Below, piece after piece: positions 17,939-26,600 of a DNA stretch of 62,207 nt. The stretch covers positions 219,382-281,588 of the forward strand of contig NZ_GL831081.1 in assembly GCF_000188255.1 (NCBI RefSeq), written 5' to 3'. Numbering within the stretch: position 1 is the stretch's first letter; the number at the start of each line of letters is the position of its first letter. This DNA comes from Actinobacillus ureae ATCC 25976. Lineage in GTDB: Bacteria > Pseudomonadota > Gammaproteobacteria > Enterobacterales > Pasteurellaceae. Under the pieces are notes generated by a model that was not told where the DNA came from, made no database searches, and saw only the letters and a program-made list of their open reading frames with translations. The position numbers and the translations under genes are program-made.

Positions 17939-19264
17939 TTACGCTTTAGTTAAATCTAGGTCTTTGGTTTCTTTTGATACGAATAACGCAATTAAAGTTA
18001 AGACTGCGTTTGCCGCAAGGTAGATCCCTACAGCTAAAATGCCGTAGGCTGCGTTGATTTTAATGGCAAATGTCGCTGCGACGGTTGCACCAACAATTGA
18101 AGCGAAGTTGTAAGCGAGTGATGCACCTGAATAACGAACTTCGGTTGGGAACAGCTCCGGCAATAATGCCGCCATTGGGCCGAAAGTGAATCCCATCAAC
18201 GCCATCCCCACGACAAGGAAAGCAAATACGGAATACGGAGTGCCGTTTGAAAGGAATAACGGCATTGCTAAACCGAAAATGCCCATCGCAAAAGTGACCC
18301 ATAATAAAAACTTACGGCGACCAACTTTATCGGCTAAAAGACCTGAAATACTGGTAAATGCACCAAAAACGATCGCACTTAATAGTAACAAACCAGTAAA
18401 GGTATTCGGCTCAATACCGAGTCCCATCGGGTAACCGGCTTCAGAAAGTTTTGCCGGCGTTCTTGAATAAACTTGTGCAAAGGCGGTCATAATATAGAAC
18501 AACACATAAGTTGCCGTCATAATGAAAGTCCCTAAAATAAGCGGTTTCATATGGTGTTTAAACACAGCACTCACCGGCGCTTTTTGGGTTTTACCTTTTT
18601 CTTCCGCTTCACGGAATACGTGGCTTTCATGTAGGGTTAAACGCACCCATAATCCCACCATAACTAACACAACTGATGAAATAAATGGAATACGCCATGC
18701 CCATTCAACAAGACCTTCTTTCCCCCAAATGTAACTGACAAGGAAGAACGCTCCGTTTGCTAAAAACAAACCGATTGGCGCACCTAATTGTGGAAAAGTA
18801 CCATACCAAGCACGTTTGCCGTCCGGCGCATTTTCGGTTGCAACTAAGGCTGCGCCGCCCCATTCGCCGCCAAGACCTAAACCTTGTCCGATACGACATA
18901 AACAAAGTAACACGGTTGCCCAAATACCAATATCCGCATAAGTCGGTAAAAGACCGATACAAACGGTTGAACCGCCCATTAATAGCAATGAAGCGACTAA
19001 CGTCTTCTTACGACCGATTTTGTCACCAAAGTGGCCAAAAAGCGCCGAGCCGATAGGACGAGCGAAGAAAGCGAGTGCTAAAGTGGAAAGAGAAAGTAAC
19101 TCATCCGAAACCGGATCACCACTTTTAAAAAATTGCGTATTAAAAACTAATACCGCTGCTGCGGCATAAATATAGTAATCAAAGAATTCGATTGCTGTTC
19201 CCACCATTGAAGCAATCGCAACTTTTTTAGGATCATTCCTTAAATTTTGTGCTGTGTTAGACAT
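17939..19264 (-). CDS. MHS-family major facilitator transporter, YhjE-like
   Basis: Inner-membrane proton symporter of the metabolite:H+ symporter family, 12 spans. Nearly every conserved block of E. coli YhjE is present: MVGTAIEFFDYYIYAAAAV (span 1), GHFGDKIGRKKTLV (cytoplasmic loop 2-3), GLGLGGEWGGAALVATENAP, and FTFGPMAALLPELFPTEVR. The substrate is not predictable (relatives carry organic acids or osmolytes). I prefer the internal ATG at 19264 (MSNTAQNL, 441 residues) over the ATG at 19279 because GAGA lies about 11 bases before it and the family does not have the MRFIF extension. Single gene. Confidence 0.85.
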   Translation of the reverse strand: MSNTAQNLRNDPKKVAIASMVGTAIEFFDYYIYAAAAVLVFNTQFFKSGDPVSDELLSLSTLALAFFARPIGSALFGHFGDKIGRKKTLVASLLLMGGSTVCIGLLPTYADIGIWATVLLCLCRIGQGLGLGGEWGGAALVATENAPDGKRAWYGTFPQLGAPIGLFLANGAFFLVSYIWGKEGLVEWAWRIPFISSVVLVMVGLWVRLTLHESHVFREAEEKGKTQKAPVSAVFKHHMKPLILGTFIMTATYVLFYIMTAFAQVYSRTPAKLSEAGYPMGLGIEPNTFTGLLLLSAIVFGAFTSISGLLADKVGRRKFLLWVTFAMGIFGLAMPLFLSNGTPYSVFAFLVVGMALMGFTFGPMAALLPELFPTEVRYSGASLAYNFASIVGATVAATFAIKINAAYGILAVGIYLAANAVLTLIALFVSKETKDLDLTKA

Positions 19265-19279
19265 AAATATAAATCTCAT

Positions 19280-19582
19280 TTAATTGTTATAAAACGGCAA
19301 GAATCCTAACAGTTTCAACATACTAGAGCAATAACTCAGCAACCGGTTAAAATTAATTTAAATTTATAAAAAACTAGTAAACCAATAAAACTCAGCATAA
19401 TCCACTAATTTCATATCAAGCTTATATAATTATGCTTTAGCCAGCGCATTTCGGCTTACAAAATTTTTATCATTTTTTTTACAAAATTAAATAATCACAA
19501 AAAAGCGATTGTTTCTCTTAAGAGTTTAGGCATACAATGGCTCAAACCGTATTAAATTTTTTACAATAAAGGGAAAGAAAAC
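19280..19582. promoter_or_regulatory. Divergent control region; promoter of NRAMP-fold gene
   Basis: An AT-rich, gene-free interval between divergent transporter genes. On the plus strand TTGTTT (19509-19514) and TACAAT (19533-19538) are 18 bases apart, a good promoter about 45 bases before the ATG. CTCTTAAGAG between them is a 10-base palindrome. No clear minus-strand promoter stands out. Confidence 0.6.
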
Positions 19583-20860
19583 ATGACACAAACACAACAA
19601 CTAGAACCTGTTTCAAACTGGCAATCAAAACTAAAAGCAATAGGACCGGGGATTTTAATGGCATCTGCTGCAGTCGGAGGTTCGCATATTGTTGCTTCAA
19701 CCCAAGCAGGTGCAATTTATGGTTGGCAATTAGCGTTAATTATTATTTTAGCGAATTTATTTAAATATCCGTTCTTCCGCTTTGGCGTGCAATATACGCT
19801 AAGCACGAATAAAACTTTATTAGAAGGCTATCAAGAAAAAGGCAAAATCTATTTATGGATTTTCTTTGTCTTGAATGTGATTGCAGCAATGATCAATACA
19901 GCAGCAGTAGGTATCGTTACTGCTGCAATTTTAAAATTCTTATTCTCTGCCATTGGTGTACAGTTCGATCTGAGTATTCCGCTTGCCAGTGCAATTATTA
20001 TTGCTATCACTTGGGGCATTTTATTATTAGGCAAATATCGCTTTCTAGATTCACTGTCTAAATGGATTATGATTGTGCTAACCGTTTCCACGGTGACAGC
20101 GGTAATTGTGGCGGCATCAAAAGGTGGTGTACAAATCGCACCTGATTTTATTGAGCCTAACCCTTGGAATCTAGCTTCACTCGGTTTTATTGTGGCATTA
20201 ATGGGCTGGATGCCGGCACCGATTGAGATTTCTGCGATCAACTCAATGTGGGTCGTGGCAAAACGCCGTTTAAATAAAGTGAGCTATGGAGACGGTATTT
20301 TTGATTTCAATGTCGGTTTTATCGGTACTGCAATTCTCGCCTTAGTATTCTTAGTGTTAGGCGCATTAGTCCAATATGGTTCGGGCGAAACGGTTGAACA
20401 AGCGGGTGTAAAATATATTGCACAATTAATTAAAATGTATGCATTCGCTATCGGTGATTGGTCTAAATTATTGATCGCTTTCATTGCTTTTATGTGTATG
20501 TTTGGCACAACCATTACCGTAATTGACGGTTATTCACGAGCCAATAATGAAGCTTTACGTTTATTGCTAAACAAAAAAGAAAGCACTGCGGCAAGTTTAA
20601 GTATTTGGATGACAATCACCGCTGCTATCGGAGTTCTGATTATTTCGGTATTTATGAGTGATGTGGCAAAAATGCTTTCTTTCGCAATGATTTTTTCATT
20701 CGTTTCAACGCCAATCTTTGCTGCATTAAATCTATCACTTGTATTAAAAGGAGAAAATAAAGTGAAAGGCGGATTATTTTGGTTATCCATTGCAGGCTTA
20801 ATCTATCTTTCAGCATTCACCCTACTCTTTATCGCTTATGAATTGGGTATGTTGGCTTAA
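19583..20860 (+). CDS. NRAMP-fold membrane transporter lacking canonical metal motif
   Basis: 425-residue protein with about 11 spans and NRAMP architecture: GPGILMASAAVGGSHIVAST opens span 1 and is followed by QAGAIYGW, as in MntH. The metal-binding DPGN of span 1 is replaced by GGSH, and the MPH of span 6 by MPAPIEIS, so the usual Mn/Fe ligands are missing. It is therefore a divergent NRAMP relative whose substrate may not be Mn2+ or Fe2+. The start has AAGGGAAAGAAAAC. Monocistronic, followed by an inverted USS pair. Confidence 0.8.
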   Translation: MTQTQQLEPVSNWQSKLKAIGPGILMASAAVGGSHIVASTQAGAIYGWQLALIIILANLFKYPFFRFGVQYTLSTNKTLLEGYQEKGKIYLWIFFVLNVIAAMINTAAVGIVTAAILKFLFSAIGVQFDLSIPLASAIIIAITWGILLLGKYRFLDSLSKWIMIVLTVSTVTAVIVAASKGGVQIAPDFIEPNPWNLASLGFIVALMGWMPAPIEISAINSMWVVAKRRLNKVSYGDGIFDFNVGFIGTAILALVFLVLGALVQYGSGETVEQAGVKYIAQLIKMYAFAIGDWSKLLIAFIAFMCMFGTTITVIDGYSRANNEALRLLLNKKESTAASLSIWMTITAAIGVLIISVFMSDVAKMLSFAMIFSFVSTPIFAALNLSLVLKGENKVKGGLFWLSIAGLIYLSAFTLLFIAYELGMLA

Positions 20861-20880
20861 ATTCTAAGCACTAGAAATAC

Positions 20881-20940
20881 ACAAGCGGTCTATTTTCCTA
20901 ACTTTTTTGCAAAGAAATAAGGAAAATAGACCGCTTATTT
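20881..20940. terminator. Inverted USS pair between convergent genes
   Basis: ACAAGCGGTCTATTTTCCT and AGGAAAATAGACCGCTTA form a long stem with loop TTTTTTGC; T-rich on the right. Both arms carry the same non-consensus extension (CTATTTTCC), so pairing is retained beyond the USS core. Confidence 0.8.
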
Positions 20941-20949
20941 TTACTCGTA

Positions 20950-21606
20950 TTATGCATCTGATTCGCTATCACTCACGAGTGGAAAGCCGCCAAGATCTTT
21001 TAAACGATTCACCATTGCGCAGAATAATTCTGTGGTTTTTTCCGTATCATACAAAGCTGAATGCGCCTGTTTACCATCAAACGAAATTTTTGCCATTTGG
21101 CAAGCCTTTACTAATACGGTTTGTCCATACATAAAACCGGCAAGTGTTGCGGTATCAAACATTGCAAACGGATGAAACGGATCACGCTTCGCATTAATAC
21201 GCTTAACCGCCGCTTGTACGAATGCCTGATCAAAAGTCGCATTATGTGCCACAATTACCGCACGCTGACAGCCTTGATCTTTCATTGCACGGCGTACCAT
21301 TTTAAACATTTCGGGAATCGCAATATTTTCCGGCACTGCTCCACGCAATGGGTTATCAATATCAATACCATTAAATTTAAGCGAATCGGGATTGATATTC
21401 GCCCCTTCAAACGGCTGAATATGAAAATGGCATTTTTGATCCGGTACTAAATAGCCGTTCTCATCCATTTTTACCGTGATGGCTGCCAGTTCTAATAAAG
21501 CGTCTGTTTGTGCATTCAATCCGGCTGTTTCCACATCAATAATTACCGGTAAATAACCACGAAAACGATTTTTTAATAAATTATAGTCTGTTACTTGTTC
21601 TGTCAT
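20950..21606 (-). CDS. rnt: Ribonuclease T
   Basis: 3'-to-5' exoribonuclease that trims tRNA CCA ends and 5S/23S rRNA. 218 residues (E. coli 215). DEDDh active-site motifs are visible: [20 protein letters not shown] (Exo I, Asp about 23), [13 protein letters not shown] (Exo II, about 121-133) and [17 protein letters not shown] (Exo III, His and Asp about 182-187). RGYLPVIID and MARKISFDGK-type sequences match the family. Single minus-strand gene between USS hairpins. Confidence 0.96.
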   Translation of the reverse strand: MTEQVTDYNLLKNRFRGYLPVIIDVETAGLNAQTDALLELAAITVKMDENGYLVPDQKCHFHIQPFEGANINPDSLKFNGIDIDNPLRGAVPENIAIPEMFKMVRRAMKDQGCQRAVIVAHNATFDQAFVQAAVKRINAKRDPFHPFAMFDTATLAGFMYGQTVLVKACQMAKISFDGKQAHSALYDTEKTTELFCAMVNRLKDLGGFPLVSDSESDA

Positions 21607-21644
21607 TGTCTATTCATTACAGGTGGTTTCCACCTATTTAAAGA

Positions 21645-21704
21645 AAAAGCGGTCGGATTTTAAAGAGAATTTGCAAATATCTCTTAAAATTTGACCGCTT
21701 GCAC
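21645..21704. terminator. Inverted USS pair between rnt and gloA
   Basis: AAAGCGGTCGGATTTTAAAGAG and CTCTTAAAATTTGACCGCTT fold into a stem with a few mismatches. It likely terminates gloA, which is read on the minus strand. Confidence 0.7.
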
Positions 21705-21742
21705 CATGAATAACCAAAGGGCTATTCTTATGGCAAATAAAA

Positions 21743-22150
21743 TTAATTACCTAATGCAGCCTGTGCATTTTTATTTTCGATAAACTCAATTTTATAACCG
21801 TCCGGATCTTCCGCAAAAGCGATGACTGTCGTACCGCCTAATACCGGGCCTGGTTCACGGGTAATTTTACCGTCTGCCGCACGCACGCTTTCAATCGTTG
21901 CATAAATATCGTCAACACCTAATGCAATATGACCGTACGCCGTACCTAATTCATAGCTTTCTACGCCCCAGTTATAAGTTAATTCAATTACTGCGCTTTC
22001 GCTTTCATCTGCATAGCCTAAAAATGCTAATGAATATTTATATTCAGGGTTTTCGCTGGTACGAAGTAAGCGCATACCTAATACTTCGGTATAAAATTTA
22101 ATAGAGCGTTCTAAATCGCCTACACGTAACATGGTATGTAAAATTCGCAT
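21743..22150 (-). CDS. gloA: Lactoylglutathione lyase (glyoxalase I)
   Basis: Converts the methylglyoxal-glutathione hemithioacetal to S-lactoylglutathione in the cytosol. 135 residues, identical in length to E. coli GloA. Metal ligands are in place: His5 in [12 protein letters not shown], Glu in [11 protein letters not shown] (about 56), His in [11 protein letters not shown] (about 74) and Glu in [11 protein letters not shown] (about 122). The short length suggests the Ni/Co-type bacterial enzyme. GAGGAATGAACT precedes the ATG. Often next to rnt in gammaproteobacteria, as here. Confidence 0.97.
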   Translation of the reverse strand: MRILHTMLRVGDLERSIKFYTEVLGMRLLRTSENPEYKYSLAFLGYADESESAVIELTYNWGVESYELGTAYGHIALGVDDIYATIESVRAADGKITREPGPVLGGTTVIAFAEDPDGYKIEFIENKNAQAALGN

Positions 22151-22247
22151 AGTTCATTCCTCATTTAAGTTAAAAAACTGCGTATATTATGGCATAATTT
22201 CAGACCAAAATCATTTTTCAATTTTACTTATCTATCAATTTTAAGTT

Positions 22248-23072
22248 ATGTCGCACAATCACGATTCTGAAAAAAAATATGATGTTGCCACACACGCACT
22301 ATTACCAATGGTATTAATGCTGTTTGTGCAAATGTTACTTAATCACTATTTTGCACCACAAAACGCAATTTTTATCTCACCGTATTTGCTGGCTTTCTTT
22401 ATTGCAAACCTCATTGCATTTTTTGTGTTATGGAAAGGCGAAATTTGCCCAGGACAAACGGGTAGATTGTTATTCGTACTAAAATTCTTCATCGTATTTG
22501 CGCTTGGCAATTTCGTTTATTCAATTGGCCTTACACCTAAACACAATCCTATGGCACTTGCCGGAGTGGCGTCATTGATGAGCGGTATTTTTTATTGGTT
22601 ATTTAGCGCACATGAAAAACCAATGAACACCTTAATTTACTGTGCTTTCGGTATTCTTGCGGTGGGAATGATCCAGTATTTGGCGATTTATTGGGTTGAA
22701 CTTCCATCTTTATTTAACGGTGTCCGCGCCAATAATTTTGCTCAGCTGTTACTCGGTATTTTACTTGCAGGTTGGTATTTAATGTTGGCCAAAAGCCGTC
22801 TTGATGTTTTCTTTAAATTATTAGTACAGTTGGCGCTAATTGTGTTGGTGCTAAATTATTTATGGAGTGCATTCGTACTGTATCAACAATTGCAAATTAT
22901 GCCGGATATGGCGTTATTGCCTTATGTGTTTTATTTTATCGTACAATTTGTGATTTTCGCTTTACTCGCTTGGTTATTACTCGGCAAAGGTGAAAAACAA
23001 ATTAAAAACCCGCTAGGCTGGACATTAGCCACTTTATTGGCAATGCTCTATCCATTCACTAATATGATCTAA
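22248..23072 (+). CDS. Unknown polytopic membrane protein upstream of ydbH
   Basis: 274 residues with about eight hydrophobic spans and a polar N-terminus (MSHNHDSEKKYDV). I do not recognise a family. The charge pattern (KWKGEICPGQTGR after span 2, AKSRLD after span 6) suggests an inner-membrane protein with short loops. Its stop shares a base with the ydbH start (TAATG), so the two are translationally coupled and probably work together with ynbE in the envelope. No good ribosome site precedes the ATG; it is only about 100 bases from the divergent gloA start. Confidence 0.75.
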   Translation: MSHNHDSEKKYDVATHALLPMVLMLFVQMLLNHYFAPQNAIFISPYLLAFFIANLIAFFVLWKGEICPGQTGRLLFVLKFFIVFALGNFVYSIGLTPKHNPMALAGVASLMSGIFYWLFSAHEKPMNTLIYCAFGILAVGMIQYLAIYWVELPSLFNGVRANNFAQLLLGILLAGWYLMLAKSRLDVFFKLLVQLALIVLVLNYLWSAFVLYQQLQIMPDMALLPYVFYFIVQFVIFALLAWLLLGKGEKQIKNPLGWTLATLLAMLYPFTNMI

Positions 23073-25801
23073 TGCTAAAACGTAGCCTACTCGTTATCGG
23101 TACTTTTGTTGCACTGCTGATTGTCGGCGGTGCGACACTGCTTTCGGGTAAGCAACTTGCCACGGTAACAAATTGGTTTCTACCGGACGGCTGGCAAATT
23201 CAAACGCCCGCCAGTGGTATTCAAGCTAATTTGGAAAATGCAAATTTAGCGAAATTTTCTCTCACCTATCAAAATTGTCCTTTAATTACGGTCGATAATC
23301 TTGCTGTACATTGGCATAGCCAGCAGCGGGTCTCAATCGATAAAGCAACTCTAGATTATCAATGTTTAACTCAATTACCAACCTCGGATGATTCATCATC
23401 AACCTTCTCTCTTACGCCAATTCTAGCGTTGTTACCCGAGGGCGAAGCGGAAATTAAAGCGTTACATTGGCTGAATTTACCTAATGATTTGCATCCTCGT
23501 TTAGCGCAATTGCTAACCACGCCGAGTTACAGCAAATTTGCATTTTTTCAGCAAAAATTGACCGCTTTAATCCGCCAAGAAGCGGTCGAATTAAGCGCAG
23601 AATTTGCCAATCAAACCCTTTCCGGCAATTTAAGCTATCAACCAAGCAAACAGGAAAAACACAATTTACTGTTTTCCACCCACGTGAGTCCAAAAAATTT
23701 GTTCGCCATTCCATCACAATTTGAAGGCGATTATCACTGGATTTTACCGAAAGAAATCATAGCAAATGAAGTGATTAGGGAAGGCAGCTCTCTACTCAGT
23801 TGGCAAACCGATGAACAAAATCAGTTAGTCGGCGATTGGGCTTTCGCTTCCGACACCGCCCCGAAAAACCGCTTAAATTTCCCATTCCGTTTTGATTCAC
23901 AAACTCTTGAAATCAAACAGGGTAAATTCTATTGGGATTGGCTGGAAGATTTTCCGCTGCAAGGCTTTATTAATGCAAAACTCACGCCGAACAGTTTTGC
24001 AAATGGCGATTATTATCCGATTAAAACCTACTTACGTTTTAACTTGCTATCGCAAAGTAAAAATGCCGGTAAAGGAAATATTGTATTGGAAAACCGTGAC
24101 GGTGAATTACAAGCTGATGGTTTAAATATGCCGTTTCAAATTACCGGTAATATGAAATATGACGATTTCATTCTGTACAGTTCTTTACCAGTAGCATTTA
24201 GCGGTAAATTTGATCATCTGAGTTTTAAATTTCAGCCAAAATCGCTATTACGTTTGGTCGGAAAACAACGATTACTGGCAATTCATGAACTACGTTTCCC
24301 GCTTGCTGGTATTCAGATTAATAAGCATGGTGTAAATGGTCGCTTACATTCGGTATTCAAAGGTGAAAGCCCCGATTTTAAAAATATCAATCTGCATTTA
24401 GACGGTTTTGCTAAAAACTTCAAAATGGGGCAATTAGACTTTTTTGAAGACGTTTCGGATAAAAATGCGGTACAAGATTTATGGCAATGGCGAGTGTGGG
24501 GTGATACCAATATCCACACCATAGCCAGCAAACTCAATATTAGTGGGCAAGGAAATTGGCACAAAAATTTAGTACAACTCAACAAATTAAGTGGTGAATT
24601 AGGCAAAATTCACCAGCAAGGTGTGTATATTCCTAAAACCGAATTACGTTTACTAGAGCCAATTAAATTTGCTTATCAAAAATGGCAACTTCACGGTGGT
24701 ATCCAAATCAAATCGCCGGAAATGCGCTTTGATTACGGCGGAAAAATTCCATCACCTTCCGCTAAATTACAAGTAAGCGGTGAAATTGAAAACTTAAACC
24801 TAAAAGGTGAGCTACAAGCAGAACAAATTCAACCGCTTCAATTATTCGCTCGCCGTAAACTGACCAAAACCACTAGCGAACTGATTGGGCGATTATATTG
24901 GAAAGAACAATCGGCAAAAGTGTTCCAACCGTTAATTCCGTTTCGTCAACACTGGCTAATCACCAGCGGTACTGTTCGAGGCGAAACCGCTTTCAGCGCC
25001 AGTGCGGAAAAAGGTATTATTGCCGGTGGGCATTTCGCCATTCGTAACGCTGCGCTTTCCATGCCGAACGGAGAAGCGAAAGCGATTGAATTTAACCTGC
25101 CCTACCGCTTACAGGATAACGAGTTTGACTTTGGTTTAAAATGGCCTATCGACTTAAAAATCGGGCAACTGAATATTGGTTTGCCGATTGAGAATATTCA
25201 TGTAAAAGTGTTTGGACATTATCCTTATAGCCGTCAAAAGCCATTAATGCTTAAACAACTTTCAATGAATTTATTAGATGGTGCGTTGAGTGTTGAGCAA
25301 TTTGCTTTGCCACAGACTCAAATTGCTTATTTAAAGCTGGCGAATATCAATTTCGAACGTATCCTCGAATTGGTGCAATATCAGCAAATTGAATTAAAAG
25401 GCAAAGCAAATGCGACCTTACCGTTTTGGTTGGAAGGTAAACCTTGCTATGTATGCGATGGCTTACTGACCCAAGCGGTGCAATCGAATTTAAAAATTCA
25501 GCCGGAATTAATGCAGGCAATCTCTCAAACCAGCGGCTATTCCGAGCGACTATTACTCTATTTACTCAATGATACGAAAATTACCGATTTACGTAGCTTG
25601 ATTAATGTTGGGCCGAATGGTGAAATGGCGTTAGATGCCAAATTAAAAATGCAGCTTAATCAGCAAGAAAAAACTAAAATTAACTTTAATTATCATCATA
25701 AAGAGAATATCTTTAGTCTTTGGCATATGATCAATTCAGGTTCTTATGTCGAACAGAATATTGAAAATTCTATTTACCAGCAGTTAGATAAAAGAAAATG
25801 A
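23072..25801 (+). CDS. ydbH: YdbH, AsmA-like intermembrane lipid-transport protein
   Basis: 909-residue periplasmic protein anchored by an N-terminal membrane helix (about 5-24). E. coli YdbH belongs to the AsmA-like group (with TamB and YhdP) that forms a hydrophobic groove bridging inner and outer membranes for phospholipid transport. The long beta-rich body and the C-terminal block (SLINVGPNGEMALDAKLKMQ, then NYHHKENIFSLWHMINSGSY) follow the YdbH family. The directly following ynbE strongly supports the call. In E. coli the operon is ydbH-ynbE-ydbL; no ydbL is found here. Confidence 0.88.
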   Translation: MLKRSLLVIGTFVALLIVGGATLLSGKQLATVTNWFLPDGWQIQTPASGIQANLENANLAKFSLTYQNCPLITVDNLAVHWHSQQRVSIDKATLDYQCLTQLPTSDDSSSTFSLTPILALLPEGEAEIKALHWLNLPNDLHPRLAQLLTTPSYSKFAFFQQKLTALIRQEAVELSAEFANQTLSGNLSYQPSKQEKHNLLFSTHVSPKNLFAIPSQFEGDYHWILPKEIIANEVIREGSSLLSWQTDEQNQLVGDWAFASDTAPKNRLNFPFRFDSQTLEIKQGKFYWDWLEDFPLQGFINAKLTPNSFANGDYYPIKTYLRFNLLSQSKNAGKGNIVLENRDGELQADGLNMPFQITGNMKYDDFILYSSLPVAFSGKFDHLSFKFQPKSLLRLVGKQRLLAIHELRFPLAGIQINKHGVNGRLHSVFKGESPDFKNINLHLDGFAKNFKMGQLDFFEDVSDKNAVQDLWQWRVWGDTNIHTIASKLNISGQGNWHKNLVQLNKLSGELGKIHQQGVYIPKTELRLLEPIKFAYQKWQLHGGIQIKSPEMRFDYGGKIPSPSAKLQVSGEIENLNLKGELQAEQIQPLQLFARRKLTKTTSELIGRLYWKEQSAKVFQPLIPFRQHWLITSGTVRGETAFSASAEKGIIAGGHFAIRNAALSMPNGEAKAIEFNLPYRLQDNEFDFGLKWPIDLKIGQLNIGLPIENIHVKVFGHYPYSRQKPLMLKQLSMNLLDGALSVEQFALPQTQIAYLKLANINFERILELVQYQQIELKGKANATLPFWLEGKPCYVCDGLLTQAVQSNLKIQPELMQAISQTSGYSERLLLYLLNDTKITDLRSLINVGPNGEMALDAKLKMQLNQQEKTKINFNYHHKENIFSLWHMINSGSYVEQNIENSIYQQLDKRK

Positions 25802-26019
25802 GAAAAAGCCTACTTTTTGCAATTTTTTGCCTAAATTTGACCGCTTGTACGCCGAAAGTACAGCTTGAAACGCCGGCAGAAGGGATTACGATTAATATGA
25901 ATGTGGTGGTTGATCACCGCATTGATGTGAAATTTGATGAAAAATCTCGTGCCGTATTGCAAACCTCAGATAACAAAGTGGCTAAATCGGAAGCCGTGGT
26001 AGCAACACCGACAAAATAG
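25798..26019 (+). CDS. ynbE: YnbE-like outer-membrane lipoprotein
   Basis: 73-residue lipoprotein with a lipobox (NLTACTP, Cys about 17) and the YnbE core EGITINMNVVVDHRIDVKF. In E. coli YnbE strands stack onto the C-terminus of YdbH to complete the bridge to the outer membrane. Its ATG overlaps the ydbH stop by four bases (ATGA), so translation is coupled. The tail after the core is longer and richer in Ala/Lys/Thr than in E. coli. A USS sits inside the signal peptide coding region (TTTGACCGCTTGT). Confidence 0.88.
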   Translation: MRKSLLFAIFCLNLTACTPKVQLETPAEGITINMNVVVDHRIDVKFDEKSRAVLQTSDNKVAKSEAVVATPTK

Positions 26020-26022
26020 AGC

Positions 26023-26056
26023 CATAAAAAAATGCACGGGATATTCCGTGCATTTG
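26023..26056. terminator. Terminator between ynbE and folK
   Basis: AAAATGCACGGG/ATTCCGTGCATTT hairpin (stem ATGCACGG/CCGTGCAT) between the convergent genes. Flanks are A-rich on the left and weakly T-rich on the right. Confidence 0.7.
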
Positions 26057-26059
26057 GAA

Positions 26060-26530
26060 TTAGAACGTCACCATTTGATGATGTTTAAATTGTTGGTAAA
26101 TTTCCGCTAATTTTTCACCGCTTGGCAGCACTAAATCTGAGTTAAGATCATACATCGGCACAATTACAAACTCTCGATTTTTCATTTCAATATGCGGTAC
26201 GGTTAAACGTTCGTTTTGAATCTGTTCATCGCCGTATAAGATAATATCCAAATCCAGCGTACGCTCGCCCCAGCGCCGAATTCGCACTCGTCCTTGATCG
26301 TTTTCAATACTTTGTAATTTATCCAACAATTCAAGCGCTGTTAAATCGGTATCGAATTTTGCCACTGCATTCACATAATCCGGCTGATCTTGTGGCCCAA
26401 CCGGCTTACTGCCGTAGAACGGACTAATTTCAAAATTAATTGCAAATGTTTTTAAAGATTCAACCGCTTGTTTAACTTGTGCTAGCGGATTATCTAAATT
26501 CGACCCTAAAGCGATATAGACTGTTTTCAT
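26060..26530 (-). CDS. folK: HPPK, 6-hydroxymethyl-7,8-dihydropterin pyrophosphokinase
   Basis: Transfers pyrophosphate from ATP to hydroxymethyl-dihydropterin in folate synthesis. 156 residues (E. coli 159). Family signatures: YIALGSNLDNP at the start, PVGPQDQPDYVNAV, and the Mg-binding GERTLDLDIILYGD (two catalytic Asp, about 95 and 97), then TVPHIEMKNREFVIVPM. Read after pcnB with a 70-base gap, giving the dksA-pcnB-folK order of E. coli without the gluQ gene. ATG is preceded by a weak AACGGAAAT. Confidence 0.96.
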   Translation of the reverse strand: MKTVYIALGSNLDNPLAQVKQAVESLKTFAINFEISPFYGSKPVGPQDQPDYVNAVAKFDTDLTALELLDKLQSIENDQGRVRIRRWGERTLDLDIILYGDEQIQNERLTVPHIEMKNREFVIVPMYDLNSDLVLPSGEKLAEIYQQFKHHQMVTF

Positions 26531-26600
26531 AATGATTTCCGTTTCTAGTTATTCTAACTAAAAGAAAAGGCACAAGCTCTCGCTTGCACCATCTTTCTAT

